The notes: generated from the sequence alone by a model not told the origin. A stretch of DNA of 57,431 nt from Parvibaculum sp. (GCF_030651915.1 NZ_JAUSBV010000006.1:1-57431), one strand, 5' to 3'. Shown: positions 15,919-24,921, counted from the stretch's first letter. Numbers and translations are program-made.

Positions 15919-16809
15919 ATGGTTGCGACGAACGGCAGAGGCAGGCCCAAGGCAGGAGCCGTTGCACTTGGCGCCTTGCTGCTGCTGGCGGCCGGTGCCG
16001 CCGACGCCAATATCTTCGGCGTCGACGACCGCCGCGACATCCGGCCGGAAGACGGCCTCAGCGGCGTCGGCGTCATCGTCTGCGCCGGCACGACGCGCCG
16101 GCCGACCGGCGTGCTGATCGCCTCGTCGCATCTGCCCGACCAACGCGACTACGATGTCATCGTCACCGCCGCGCATGTCTTCATCGGCCCGCGCGGCCGC
16201 CTGACCGATTGCGAATTCAGGCCGCAACGCATGGACGGTCCCGGCGCGCGCATCCTCTACATCGAAAGCGGCAGCCACACGCCCTACCGCGACCGCGACT
16301 GGCACAACGACTGGGCGGTCGCCGTGCTCGACCGCCGCCTTGACGACGAGCTCGACCGCATCGAACCCCGCGTCGTCGACGAGGACGCCGCTGTCGAACG
16401 CCGCGAATCCGGCGCCCGTTTCATCCTTGCCGGCCACAATGGCGAGCGCGGGCCTTTGCAGATGTCCGAGAACTGCGGCCCGGAACGCAAGTTCAGCTCC
16501 CATCTCAACCGTTTCGACCCTCGCGTCGTCAATCACGATTGCGACATGATGCCGGGCTGGTCGGGCGGACCGCTCATTTTGCGCGAGGACGGCGTCAACT
16601 ACATGATCGGCGTCAATTCATGGGCCTCCAACGCCATCACCCACACCTCCGGCCGTGCCTATAGCGGCAGCCTCAACCCCAATGTGGCGATCCGCGTCGA
16701 CGGTCAGTTCAAACGGGCCATCGACCGCCTGCTGCGCGCGGGCACGACCGGCGTCACCGCCAGATGTCTCGTTGCCAGCCGGGACGAGTCGCCGGCCCTT
16801 CCCTGCTGA
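15919..16809 (+). CDS. Secreted trypsin-like serine protease
   Basis: A 296-aa protein with a signal sequence (hydrophobic core at residues 13-27, ending ADA-N). The chymotrypsin-fold triad is readable as His86 (VTAAHVF), Asp131 (NDWAVAVLD) and Ser215 (GWSGGPL). Cysteines at 55, 98, 186, 208 and near the C-terminus could form disulphides, consistent with a periplasmic or secreted enzyme. There is no PDZ domain, so it is not a DegP type. The target is unknown and no operon partner is adjacent. Confidence 0.83.
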   Translation: MVATNGRGRPKAGAVALGALLLLAAGAADANIFGVDDRRDIRPEDGLSGVGVIVCAGTTRRPTGVLIASSHLPDQRDYDVIVTAAHVFIGPRGRLTDCEFRPQRMDGPGARILYIESGSHTPYRDRDWHNDWAVAVLDRRLDDELDRIEPRVVDEDAAVERRESGARFILAGHNGERGPLQMSENCGPERKFSSHLNRFDPRVVNHDCDMMPGWSGGPLILREDGVNYMIGVNSWASNAITHTSGRAYSGSLNPNVAIRVDGQFKRAIDRLLRAGTTGVTARCLVASRDESPALPC

Positions 16810-16934
16810 CGCTGCGGCACCGCGACGCCGGATGACCGCCCGCCATTTCCTCCCTATATTGTCCGCAAAAGAATTGGCCCCGCCCGGCCACCGCGCCGGG
16901 GGGCCGCCAGAACACGCTTTCCGGGAGGGAAAAC

Positions 16935-18545
16935 ATGCCTTGGAATTTCGGCGACATTCTCGACGCCATTTCGCCCGCGCTGCCCAAGGACGCGCCGGCC
17001 TTCGTTCATGGGGCCCGCCGCATCACCTGGGGCGAAACGACGAAGCGCACCAACAATCTCGGCCGCGCCATGATCGAACGCGGCGCAAAGCCTGGCGACA
17101 AGCTGGCTTTCTACATGCGCAACCGCCCGGAATATATCGAGCTGCTGGCCGCCGGTTTCAAATCGCGCCTGACCCATGTCAACGTCAACTACCGCTACAA
17201 GCCCGATGAAGTCTTCTACATCTTCGACAATTCGGACGCGCAGACCGTCGTCTATGGCAGCGAGTTTCGCGACACCATCGAGGAAATCCGCCCGCGCCTG
17301 ACCAAGGTCAAGACCTTCATCGAAGTCAATGACGGCGGCGACATCGCGCCCTTCGCCGAGCGCTACGAAACGCTGGCGAACACCGGCGATGGCGCCCCGC
17401 TCGACATCGAGCGCTCGCCCGACGACATGCTCTTCATCTATACCGGCGGCACCACCGGCATGCCGAAAGGCGTGATGTGGCGTCACGACGATCTGCGCGA
17501 AGTGCAGCTCGCGGCGCTGCGCCGCCTTGGGCCCGTCCCGGAATCCCTGCCCGCGCTGGTCGAGGCGATCAAGACGGTCGGCCCCGCCGGCCCGATGATC
17601 CCCGCCTGCCCGCTGATGCATGGCACCGGCCTTCTGACCGCGCTCGGCAACATGGTCTCGGGCGGCTGCGTCGTCACCCTCGACAACCACTCGCTCGACC
17701 CGCACGAGCTCTGGGCGGAAGTCGACCGCAACAAGGTCCAGCAGGTCGCCATCGTCGGCGACGCCTTTGCCAAGCCCATGCTGCGCGCGCTGGAAGAAGC
17801 GCCCGGCAAATACGATCTCTCCTCGATCGTCACCATCATCTCGTCCGGCGTCATGTGGTCGACCGAAGTAAAACGCGGCCTGCTGCAATACATGCCGAAC
17901 GCGATCATGACCGACAGCTTCGGCGCCTCCGAAGCGGTCGGCCTCGGTTCCTCGCTGATGACGAAGGACGGCGAGATCGCCACCGCGAAATTCCAGATCG
18001 GCGAACGCTGCAAGGTCTTCGACGAGAACGACGAGTTGATCGAGCCGGGTTCGAAGACACCGGGTTTCATTGCGCTCGGCGCGCCGATCCCGGTCGGCTA
18101 CTACAAGGACCCCGAAAAGAGCGCCCGCACCTTCAAGACGGTGCGTGGTGCGCGTTATGCAATTCCGGGCGACTGGTGCACAGTCGAAGCCGACGGCACG
18201 TTGACGCTGCTGGGCCGCGGCTCGGCCTGCATCAACACCGCCGGCGAGAAGGTCTACCCCGAAGAGGTCGAGGAAGTGCTGAAGCGGCACCCCTCGATCG
18301 AGGACGCACTCGTCGTCGGCCTGCCCGACGAGAAATGGGGTCAGTCGGTCACCGGCGTCGTCAAGCTCAACAACGGCGCGTCCTTCGACGAGGAAGCCCT
18401 GCGCGCCCATGTCCGCGCCGCACTTGCCGGCTACAAGACGCCGAAGCGCATTCTGATCGGCACGGTCCCCTTCCGTGCCCCGAACGGCAAGGCCGACTAC
18501 AAGACCGTCACCGAGTTTGCCAAGCGCGAACTCGGCGCCGCCTGA
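16935..18545 (+). CDS. Acyl-CoA synthetase (AMP-forming)
   Basis: A 536-aa member of the ANL superfamily. The phosphate-binding loop IYTGGTTGMPKG is at about residues 168-179, and the later motifs SFGASEA and GRGSACINTAGEKVYPEEVEE cover the adenylate and hinge regions. The C-terminal catalytic lysine is expected in PNGKADYKT. It activates a carboxylic acid as acyl-AMP then acyl-CoA. With the two acyl-CoA dehydrogenases downstream it suggests breakdown of a fatty, steroid or aromatic side chain. GGGAGGG precedes the start; the next gene follows after 21 bases. Confidence 0.9.
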   Translation: MPWNFGDILDAISPALPKDAPAFVHGARRITWGETTKRTNNLGRAMIERGAKPGDKLAFYMRNRPEYIELLAAGFKSRLTHVNVNYRYKPDEVFYIFDNSDAQTVVYGSEFRDTIEEIRPRLTKVKTFIEVNDGGDIAPFAERYETLANTGDGAPLDIERSPDDMLFIYTGGTTGMPKGVMWRHDDLREVQLAALRRLGPVPESLPALVEAIKTVGPAGPMIPACPLMHGTGLLTALGNMVSGGCVVTLDNHSLDPHELWAEVDRNKVQQVAIVGDAFAKPMLRALEEAPGKYDLSSIVTIISSGVMWSTEVKRGLLQYMPNAIMTDSFGASEAVGLGSSLMTKDGEIATAKFQIGERCKVFDENDELIEPGSKTPGFIALGAPIPVGYYKDPEKSARTFKTVRGARYAIPGDWCTVEADGTLTLLGRGSACINTAGEKVYPEEVEEVLKRHPSIEDALVVGLPDEKWGQSVTGVVKLNNGASFDEEALRAHVRAALAGYKTPKRILIGTVPFRAPNGKADYKTVTEFAKRELGAA

Positions 18546-18566
18546 ACGCGAAAACGGAGAAGCGCA

Positions 18567-19046
18567 ATGACGCCGGATGAATTTTCGAACCTGCTGGCGC
18601 GCTTCTCCGCCGCCGCCACGGCCGGCGACGGCAAGGCTTTTGCCGAATGCTTTACCGAAGATGGCGTCTATCACGACTACATCTATGGCGATCACAAGGG
18701 CCGGGCCGAAATCGCCCATATGCTGGAAGAGCTCTTCCACCGCGACGCCCGCGACTATGACTGGCGCATGATCGACCCGGTCTGTAACGGCAATCTGGGT
18801 TATGCATGGTCGCTGTCGAAATTTGTCTCGACGCTCCCGCAATATGAAGGCAATCAGGTCGTCATCGACGGCATGAGCCGCTTCGAACTGCGCGACGGCC
18901 TGATCGCCGACTATCGTGAAAGCGTCAATGGCGGCGTCGCCATGGCGCAACTCGGTGTCGAGGAGCCCCGCCTTGCCGGCGTGCTGCGCAAATGGGCGCG
19001 CCAGCTCCGCGAACGCCCCGAGGTCGCCCGCTACCTGAAGCCCTGA
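18567..19046 (+). CDS. NTF2-like (SnoaL-type) small protein
   Basis: A 159-aa protein with the cone-shaped NTF2 fold pattern. A helical N-terminus (FSNLLARFSAAATAGDGKAFAECFTEDGVYHDY) is followed by beta-rich segments. The family includes ketosteroid isomerase-like, cyclase and ligand-binding proteins; the acidic/His residues in the pocket (DGVYHDYIYG) would allow isomerase or hydratase chemistry. Its place directly after an acyl-CoA synthetase suggests a role in the same catabolic path. The exact reaction is not evident. Confidence 0.78.
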   Translation: MTPDEFSNLLARFSAAATAGDGKAFAECFTEDGVYHDYIYGDHKGRAEIAHMLEELFHRDARDYDWRMIDPVCNGNLGYAWSLSKFVSTLPQYEGNQVVIDGMSRFELRDGLIADYRESVNGGVAMAQLGVEEPRLAGVLRKWARQLRERPEVARYLKP

Positions 19047-19162
19047 ACGCCCGCATTTACCCTTAAAAGCCGCCTCTCCTACCCGCCGATGCCGGTTGCC
19101 TCGCCGGGGCCGGTTGCTATGCTGTCGCCAATCGAAATCGAACCCTCAAGAAAGAGATTTCC

Positions 19163-20359
19163 ATGGATGCGCTGGAAAAATTCCGTCAGGAAACCCGAAC
19201 CTGGCTGGAAGCCAACTGCCCGCCCTCGATGCGGACGCCGATGACCTCCGAGGACGAGACCGTCTGGGGCGGCCGCAATGCCAAATACGAAAACCCCGAA
19301 GCCAAGCTCTGGCTCGACCGCATGGCCGAGCGCGGCTGGACGGCGCCCACCTGGCCGGCGGCCTATGGCGGCGGCGGTCTCTCGAAAGACGAAAACCAGA
19401 TCCTCCAGCAGGAGCTGCGCCGCATCAAGGCAAGGCCGGCCCTGTCGAGCTTCGGTATCTGGATGCTCGGGCCGGCCCTGCTCGAATTCGCCAATGAGGA
19501 ACAGAAGAAAGAACACCTGCCGAAAATCGTCCGCGGTGAAATCCGCTGGTGCCAGGGCTATTCGGAGCCGGGTGCGGGCTCGGACCTCGCCGGCCTCCAG
19601 ACCAAATGCGAGGACAAGGGCGATCACTACCTCGTCAACGGCCAGAAAATCTGGACCTCCTATGCCGACAAGGCCGACTGGATCTTCTGCCTGGTCCGCA
19701 CCGATCCCACCAAAAAGCACGACGGCATCAGCTTCCTGCTTTTCGACATGGCGACGCCCGGCGTCGAGGCCCGGCCGATTTCGATGATCTCTGGCGCCTC
19801 GCCTTTCTGCGAAACCTTCTTCACCGACGTGAAAGTGCCGAAGGGAAACCTCGTCGGCGAACTCAACAAGGGTTGGACCATCGCCAAGCGCCTGCTGCAG
19901 CACGAGCGTGAAATGATTTCGGGCATGGGCCTCGGCGGCGCGGGCTCCGGCGCCGGTCTCGGCGGTCTCGAACAGGCGGCCAAGGACTATTACGGCGAGC
20001 AGAACGGCCGCGTCGCCAGCCCGTCGCTGCGCGACCATATCACCCGCCAGAAGATGGACGGCAAGGCCTTCGCGCTGACCATGCAGCGTTCTGCCGAGGA
20101 AGCAAAAGCCGGCCAGGGCCCCGGCGCCGCCTCGTCGATTTTCAAATATTACGGCACCGAGCTCAACAAGCGCCGCTTCGAACTGCTGCTCGAAATCATG
20201 GGCACGAAAGGCCTGGGCTGGGAAGGCGAAGGTTTCACCGGCGACGAAATCACCGTCACCCGCTCCTGGCTGCGCTCCAAGGGCAATTCGATCGAGGGCG
20301 GCACCAGCGAAGTTCAGCTCAACGTCGTGTCGAAGCGTGTCCTCGGTCTGCCGGACTGA
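19163..20359 (+). CDS. Acyl-CoA dehydrogenase, larger subunit-like
   Basis: A 398-aa flavoprotein of the acyl-CoA dehydrogenase family. WCQGYSEPGAGSDLAGLQT (about 128-146) is the FAD/substrate signature, and the C-terminal GNSIEGGTSEVQLNVVSKRVLG is the ADP-binding end. It introduces a 2,3 double bond into acyl-CoA. The next gene is a second, shorter acyl-CoA dehydrogenase. Tandem unequal pairs of this kind are typical of heteromeric enzymes acting on bulky (steroid-type) acyl-CoAs, so the two may form one complex. Confidence 0.9.
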   Translation: MDALEKFRQETRTWLEANCPPSMRTPMTSEDETVWGGRNAKYENPEAKLWLDRMAERGWTAPTWPAAYGGGGLSKDENQILQQELRRIKARPALSSFGIWMLGPALLEFANEEQKKEHLPKIVRGEIRWCQGYSEPGAGSDLAGLQTKCEDKGDHYLVNGQKIWTSYADKADWIFCLVRTDPTKKHDGISFLLFDMATPGVEARPISMISGASPFCETFFTDVKVPKGNLVGELNKGWTIAKRLLQHEREMISGMGLGGAGSGAGLGGLEQAAKDYYGEQNGRVASPSLRDHITRQKMDGKAFALTMQRSAEEAKAGQGPGAASSIFKYYGTELNKRRFELLLEIMGTKGLGWEGEGFTGDEITVTRSWLRSKGNSIEGGTSEVQLNVVSKRVLGLPD

Positions 20360-20441
20360 CGCGCGCGACAATCCGTTTGGGGCGCGCCCGCTGGCGCGCC
20401 TCCGCCTTTTCACAGAAACAGAATAAAGACATGGAAACGCG

Positions 20442-21581
20442 ATGGCACTAGTACTCACCGAGGAGCAGCAGCTCCTGCGCGACACCGCAACGCAGTTCTT
20501 TCAGGAGCGCGTTCCGGTCGCCAATCTGCGCAAGCTGCGCGACACGAAGGACGCCGACGGTTTTGACCGTGCGGTCTGGAAGGAAATGGCCGATCTCGGC
20601 TTCGCCGGTATCATGATTTCCGAAAAATACGGCGGCACCGATTTCGGCCCCGTCGGTCTCGGCCTTGTGCTTGAGCAATCTGGCCGCACGCTGGCGGCAA
20701 GTCCGCTCGTTTCCACGGTGCTGCTTTGCGGCTCGGCCGTGCAACTCGCCGGCAACGCAACGCAGCGTCAGGAAATTCTCCCGGCCATTGCGGCCGGCGA
20801 ACGCATCATGGCGCTGGCGCTCGAAGAGGGGCCCCACCACAATCCGACACGCATCGCGACCCGCGCGACGGCCGACGGTCAGGCCTTCCGGATTTCCGGC
20901 AGGAAGACCTTCGTTCTCGATGGCCATGTCGCCGGCCAGCTCATCGTCGCGGCGCGCACCGGTGGCAACGACAACGATCGCACCGGCATCACGCTCTTTC
21001 TGGTCGATCCGAAGGCGGAGGGGGTCAAGATCACCCGCACCTTGATGGTCGACAACCGCAACGCGGCCGATATTGCCTTCGACAACGTCGCCGTGCCGTC
21101 CACCGCTGTTCTCGGCTCGATCGATGGCGGCATCGACGTGCTGGAACAGGTGCTCGACATCGCCCGCATCGGTCTCTCGGCCGAAATGCTGGGGCTGGTG
21201 CAGGAAGTTTTCGATACAACGCTCGCCTATCTGAAAGAGCGCAAGCAGTTCGGCAAGGTCATCGGTTCTTTCCAGGCGCTTCAGCACCGTATGGCCGTTC
21301 TCTTCGCCGAAATCGAGCTGTCCCGTTCGGTCGTGCTCGACGCGCTGTCGGCGATCGAGGCGCGGCGCAACGATGTGCCGCTGGTCGCCAGCCTCGCCAA
21401 GGCACGCCTTTCCGATATTGCGACGCTGATGACCAATGAGGGCCTTCAGATGCATGGCGGCATGGGCATGACCGATCAATTCGATGTCGGGCTCTTCATG
21501 AAGCGGGCCCGCGTCGCAGCGGCAAGTTTCGGCGACGGAAATTTCCACCGCGACCGTTATGCTTCTCTGGAAGGTTACTGA
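20442..21581 (+). CDS. Acyl-CoA dehydrogenase, second subunit-like
   Basis: A 379-aa acyl-CoA dehydrogenase paired with the previous gene (82-base gap). The fold is complete, with helical N-domain, beta middle domain and helical C-domain ending GLQMHGGMGMTDQFDVGLFMKR. The middle domain lacks the usual E-P-x-A-G-S-D signature, and the normal catalytic-Glu neighbourhood is altered (TDQFD). In known heteromeric pairs one subunit carries the active site and the other is partly degenerate; this one could be the second kind. A structural alignment would settle it. Confidence 0.85.
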   Translation: MALVLTEEQQLLRDTATQFFQERVPVANLRKLRDTKDADGFDRAVWKEMADLGFAGIMISEKYGGTDFGPVGLGLVLEQSGRTLAASPLVSTVLLCGSAVQLAGNATQRQEILPAIAAGERIMALALEEGPHHNPTRIATRATADGQAFRISGRKTFVLDGHVAGQLIVAARTGGNDNDRTGITLFLVDPKAEGVKITRTLMVDNRNAADIAFDNVAVPSTAVLGSIDGGIDVLEQVLDIARIGLSAEMLGLVQEVFDTTLAYLKERKQFGKVIGSFQALQHRMAVLFAEIELSRSVVLDALSAIEARRNDVPLVASLAKARLSDIATLMTNEGLQMHGGMGMTDQFDVGLFMKRARVAAASFGDGNFHRDRYASLEGY

Positions 21582-21651
21582 CGATCCTGCGGACATCCGG
21601 GCAACCCCCCGGATGTCTGCTCACAAGTCTACCGCGAAGGTCGGCTCGACG

Positions 21652-22332
21652 ATGTTGAAGTCCCGGTTCGGTTTGGCAGCGCGTATTCTGCCGATTGTCG
21701 CTGCATTTCTGGCGGGTGCCGTTTTTACCGGCCCCGCTGCGGCCCATCCCCATGTCTGGATCGACTTGAAAACGGAAGCCCATGTCGATGACGAGGGTCG
21801 TTTGACCGCCGTCACCGTCAGCTGGATTTTCGACGAGTTCTATTCGGCCTTCGCCCTCGACGGTCTCGAAAAACCCGGCGGCGACTACAAACCCGAAGAC
21901 CTGGCGGCCCTGACCGTGGTCAATATGACCAATCTTGCGGAGTGGAACTATTTCACGGAAATCACGCAGGGAGGCGAAACCGCGAAGTTCGGCGAACCGC
22001 GCGACGCACATTCGACCTGGAACGAGAAAAGCGGGCGTCTGACCCTGACCTTCACCCTCGACCTTGAAGACCCGCGCCCCGCCACGGTGGAAGCGCCGGC
22101 AAAATTCCGTGTCTACGATCCGACCTATTACATTTCGATCGACTATGTCGAAAAAGACACCGTGCGCCTTGCCGGTGCGGCGGCCGATCGCTGCACGGCC
22201 GAGATCGAGATCCCGAATGTCGAGAACGTCTGGACGACACTGCCCGAGACCGCCTTCACCGCCGGCACCGGGACGCAATTCGGCGCAATGTTCGCCGCCA
22301 CCGCGACACTGACCTGCCGGATGGCGTCGTGA
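21652..22332 (+). CDS. DUF1007-family periplasmic protein, partner of a metal transporter
   Basis: A 226-aa protein with a signal peptide ending GPAAA before HPHVWIDL, the DUF1007 hallmark. HPH and several acidic residues near the mature N-terminus suggest metal binding. An upstream in-frame ATG (21613) is possible but has a poorer context. Its stop overlaps the GTG start of the nickel/cobalt transporter gene (GTGA at 22329-22332). DUF1007 proteins commonly sit beside or are fused to NicO-type transporters, so it probably delivers or senses Ni/Co in the periplasm. Confidence 0.82.
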   Translation: MLKSRFGLAARILPIVAAFLAGAVFTGPAAAHPHVWIDLKTEAHVDDEGRLTAVTVSWIFDEFYSAFALDGLEKPGGDYKPEDLAALTVVNMTNLAEWNYFTEITQGGETAKFGEPRDAHSTWNEKSGRLTLTFTLDLEDPRPATVEAPAKFRVYDPTYYISIDYVEKDTVRLAGAAADRCTAEIEIPNVENVWTTLPETAFTAGTGTQFGAMFAATATLTCRMAS

Positions 22333-23300
22333 CCGGCGCGCCGCGCAAAGTCGCGCTGGCGGCATTGACGATTCTGGCCGTGCTGCTGGCCCTGCAGCTG
22401 CCGGCACTGGCCCAAAGCCCTTTCGCCATGCCCGGCGGCGAAGCCCCGCCGCCAGAGCCCGGCTTCGTGGCCGGGCTGATGCGCTCCATCATGGCCATGC
22501 AGCAGGAATATTATCGCGCCTTGGCCGGTGCATTCCGCGCCGTCAATCTTCAAGGCTCGCTGGCCGCCGCCTGGGGTCTCGTTTCGATCTCCTTCCTTTA
22601 CGGCGTCTTCCATGCCGCCGGTCCCGGCCACGGCAAGGTGATCGTCACCTCATGGCTGCTGGCCGACGAGCGCGACCTGAAACGCGGCATCCTGATCGCC
22701 TTTCTGTCGGCTTTTGCGCAGGCCGTGACGGCAATCCTTGTGGTCGGCATCCTCGCCGTCGCGCTCGGTATGACGCAGCGCGCCACCGCCGATATCGTGC
22801 CGATTGTCGAACGGGCAAGTTTCCTGCTGATCGCCGGTGTCGGCGCCTGGCTCCTGTGGCGCGCCTTCCGGCCCGCCCATCACCACCACCATGATCACGC
22901 GCATGACCACGATCCTGGACACGCGCATCTGCCGGCACCCAAGGAGATTCGCGGCGTGCGCGGCCTGAAAGGCATGATCGCGGTAATCCTGTCGGTTGGC
23001 TTGCGTCCCTGCAGCGGCGCGATACTGGTGCTGCTTTTCTCGGTGACGCAGGGCGCCTTTCACATCGGTGCCTTGTCGGCCTTTGCCATGTCGGTCGGAA
23101 CGGCGATCACGGTTTCGGGCCTGGCGCTGCTGACGGTCGCCTCGAAAAACGGCGCCCTCCGCCTTGCCGGCAAGATCGACAGCCCCTGGACGCTGCGTCT
23201 GGAACGCACCCTGCGCATTGCCGGCGGCGCTTTCATTCTGCTCTTTGGACTGTTCCTGCTGGTGGGCTCTTTCACGCTGCCGCGTCAGCCCCTTTTCTGA
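22329..23300 (+). CDS. Nickel/cobalt transporter, NicO (RcnA) family
   Basis: A 323-aa inner-membrane protein with a GTG start coupled to the DUF1007 gene. An N-terminal hydrophobic segment is followed by the NicO signatures GVFHAAGPGHGKVIVTSW (about 94-111) and LRPCSGAILVLLF (about 222-234). The two halves are joined by a His-rich loop (HHHHHDHAHDHD, from about residue 182), characteristic of the family's metal-binding loop. The direction (uptake or efflux) cannot be told from sequence. Confidence 0.88.
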   Translation: MTGAPRKVALAALTILAVLLALQLPALAQSPFAMPGGEAPPPEPGFVAGLMRSIMAMQQEYYRALAGAFRAVNLQGSLAAAWGLVSISFLYGVFHAAGPGHGKVIVTSWLLADERDLKRGILIAFLSAFAQAVTAILVVGILAVALGMTQRATADIVPIVERASFLLIAGVGAWLLWRAFRPAHHHHHDHAHDHDPGHAHLPAPKEIRGVRGLKGMIAVILSVGLRPCSGAILVLLFSVTQGAFHIGALSAFAMSVGTAITVSGLALLTVASKNGALRLAGKIDSPWTLRLERTLRIAGGAFILLFGLFLLVGSFTLPRQPLF

Positions 23301-23410
23301 CTTCCCGGCCTATCGACAAGCCTCGCCCCCCGCCCCATACTGCCCCCGAAAACCGCGCTGCGCACCGCGCGCGCTCCCCTGAAGACAGATAAACGAGCTA
23401 GAGACAAGCG

Positions 23411-23647
23411 ATGGCCGACGACAAGACCAGCGACCAGCCCGAGCGCATCACCGTTCTCGCGCGCGACTTCACCCCCGCCGCAATGGAGTTCCACCGCCGG
23501 AACATGAGCGAGAAGGGCTACCGCATGGAAGGCCAGATCGTGCAACGCAAGTTCCAGATGATCGAAGGGCTTGGCGCGCCGAAAGAGCTTTTCGACGGCG
23601 AAGCCTTTTACGCTGTCACCTTTGTCCGCAAGGGCATCGAGAAGTGA
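23411..23647 (+). CDS. Small hypothetical protein, first of a two-gene pair
   Basis: A 78-aa soluble protein with no signal or membrane segment. The repeated aromatic/basic pattern (EFHRRNMSEKGYRMEGQIVQRKFQMIEG) suggests an alpha/beta mini-domain. I do not recognise it. Its stop overlaps the GTG start of the next gene by 4 bases, so the two are translationally coupled and probably work together. Confidence 0.65.
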   Translation: MADDKTSDQPERITVLARDFTPAAMEFHRRNMSEKGYRMEGQIVQRKFQMIEGLGAPKELFDGEAFYAVTFVRKGIEK

Positions 23648-24093
23648 CCAGGCCGCCCTTCGACAGGGCGGATGGCGAACCCGCCCCCGGTGGCACAAGG
23701 ATCGATCGCTGGACGCTTTTCCGCGACGTCGCCGTTTTTCAGGGCAAGCTGGTTCTCGACAACATCAAGGACCTCACGCTCGTCCCGATTTCGCTCGGGG
23801 CGGCGGTCATTTCCCTTTTCAATCGTGACGGCGACACCGGGCGCCAGTTTTATGGCGTCCTCCATGCCGCGCGCCGTGTCGAGGACTGGCTCGACAAATA
23901 CGGAGATGCAGACCGCATTCCGGTGCCGCCTTTTGCGCAGAAGCGTGATGGCGAGAGCATCGACGTTCTTCTGGCCCGCATCGAAGACCTGGTAAAACGC
24001 CAATATGAGCGCGGCGGCGTGACCGCAAATGCCAAGGATGCGATCGACCGGGCGCTCGATGCGCTGCAGGCAAAGCTCGACCGGCGCACCTGA
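23644..24093 (+). CDS. Hypothetical protein, second of a two-gene pair
   Basis: A 149-aa protein with a GTG start overlapping the stop of the previous gene. The central part (FQGKLVLDNIKDLTLVPISLGAAVISLF) has an amphipathic then hydrophobic pattern, and the C-terminal half is helical and charged (ESIDVLLARIEDLVKRQYERGG). The layout resembles small alphaproteobacterial proteins of unknown role near cell-envelope genes. No enzyme motif is visible. Confidence 0.65.
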   Translation: MTRPPFDRADGEPAPGGTRIDRWTLFRDVAVFQGKLVLDNIKDLTLVPISLGAAVISLFNRDGDTGRQFYGVLHAARRVEDWLDKYGDADRIPVPPFAQKRDGESIDVLLARIEDLVKRQYERGGVTANAKDAIDRALDALQAKLDRRT

Positions 24094-24107
24094 AATCTGC
24101 TTATTTT

Positions 24108-24125
24108 CGGCGGAGTTCCGCCGTT
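24108..24125 (+). terminator. Short hairpin, weak terminator
   Basis: CGGCGGA (24108-24114) pairs with TCCGCCG (24117-24123) across a 2-base loop, followed by TT only. It lies 15 bases after the two-gene pair and may stop transcription partially before the cold-shock gene. Confidence 0.4.
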
Positions 24126-24294
24126 CCTTGGCCTCCGGCGCCGGACAAACCCGTTGACTTGAAGTCGCTAATCCTGTTGTCTGATCGCGCAATCGACATT
24201 TTGGCCTGGCTTGGCTGATCCGCCCTTCGGGCCCTTTCAAGACTCCCAAAAGATCAGGTTGTACGACGCCGCGCGACGGGCGCGCGGTTATTGA

Positions 24295-24308
24295 CGCATG
24301 CAAATGCG
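24295..24308 (+). promoter_or_regulatory. GCAA-tetraloop hairpin in the cold-shock gene leader
   Basis: CGCAT (24295-24299), loop GCAA, ATGCG (24304-24308) form a 5-bp hairpin capped by a stable GNRA loop. It lies just 4 bases before the GAGGAG ribosome site of cspA, within a gene-free leader of about 230 bases. Cold-shock leaders often act as thermosensors; this hairpin is a candidate switch. Confidence 0.4.
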
Positions 24309-24325
24309 TTTGAGGAGACGAAGAG

Positions 24326-24529
24326 ATGGCGACAGGTATCGTGAAGTGGTTCAACGGCCAGAAGGGCTACGGCTTCATTCAGCCGTCCGATGGCGGCCGT
24401 GATGTGTTCGTTCACATCAGCGCAGTGGAGCGCGCTGGCCTCAGCACGCTGAACGAAGGCCAGAAGGTCAACTACGAACTCGTGACCGAAAAAGGCAAAA
24501 CGTCCGCTGCCAACCTGACTGTGGCGTGA
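24326..24529 (+). CDS. cspA: Cold-shock protein (CspA family)
   Basis: A 67-aa single cold-shock domain. The two RNA-binding motifs KGYGFIQP (RNP1) and DVFVHISA (RNP2) are intact. It binds single-stranded RNA or DNA and melts RNA structure, acting in the cytoplasm. The length and sequence are typical. It has GAGGAG 10 bases upstream, a long leader, and its own terminator, so it is an independent unit. Many alphaproteobacteria carry several paralogues, so the symbol is generic. Confidence 0.95.
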   Translation: MATGIVKWFNGQKGYGFIQPSDGGRDVFVHISAVERAGLSTLNEGQKVNYELVTEKGKTSAANLTVA

Positions 24530-24552
24530 GGCTTTATCCTTCGATGGATCGG

Positions 24553-24580
24553 ATGGCCGGGCTTCGCGCCCGGCCATTTT
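24553..24580 (+). terminator. Rho-independent terminator after cspA
   Basis: ATGGCCGGGC (24553-24562) pairs perfectly with GCCCGGCCAT (24568-24577) over a 5-base loop, followed by TTT. Confidence 0.85.
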
Positions 24581-24628
24581 CGTTTGCAGCATGATCCGGC
24601 CAGATTGGAGACCGGCCGGACTTCAATG

Positions 24629-24772
24629 CTACTTCTTGCCGCCCTTGCCTGCCGGCGCTGCCTTGCTGGGCGCGGCGAAAGGCGAAGCCGGTGCGGCGGC
24701 ACCCTTTTTCTTGTTCTTGTCCGCCTTCGGCTTCTTGGCTTCGCGATTGCTCTTCTTCTGACCTTTGGCCAA
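24629..24772 (-). CDS. Small lysine-rich protein with TTG start
   Basis: A 47-aa protein. The start is TTG at 24772, with CAGGAGG ending 6 bases upstream, the best ribosome site in the region; upstream reading does not look coding. The sequence MAKGQKKSNREAKKPKADK matches a small, widely conserved but uncharacterised alphaproteobacterial protein family. Lysine and alanine dominate and it would be very basic, suggesting RNA, DNA or ribosome contact. It lies tail-to-tail with cspA. Confidence 0.72.
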   Translation of the reverse strand: MAKGQKKSNREAKKPKADKNKKKGAAAPASPFAAPSKAAPAGKGGKK

Positions 24773-24921
24773 AATCGACCTCCTGTTGAAACGCGTGATC
24801 GCAGCGCGAACAGCCCGCGCCGGAATCGGTGCGTATGCCTGCGTAGCCAACCATAAGCCGCGCCACGACACAACGCCTGCTGAATATGGTGCGCATCCAC
24901 TCCTTCTGAAAGGCCTCCCGA

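Noticed and set aside
16854-18950. Long minus-strand open frame opposite the acyl-CoA synthetase gene
   Set aside because: GC-rich third positions create such shadows; the sense frame has complete motifs.
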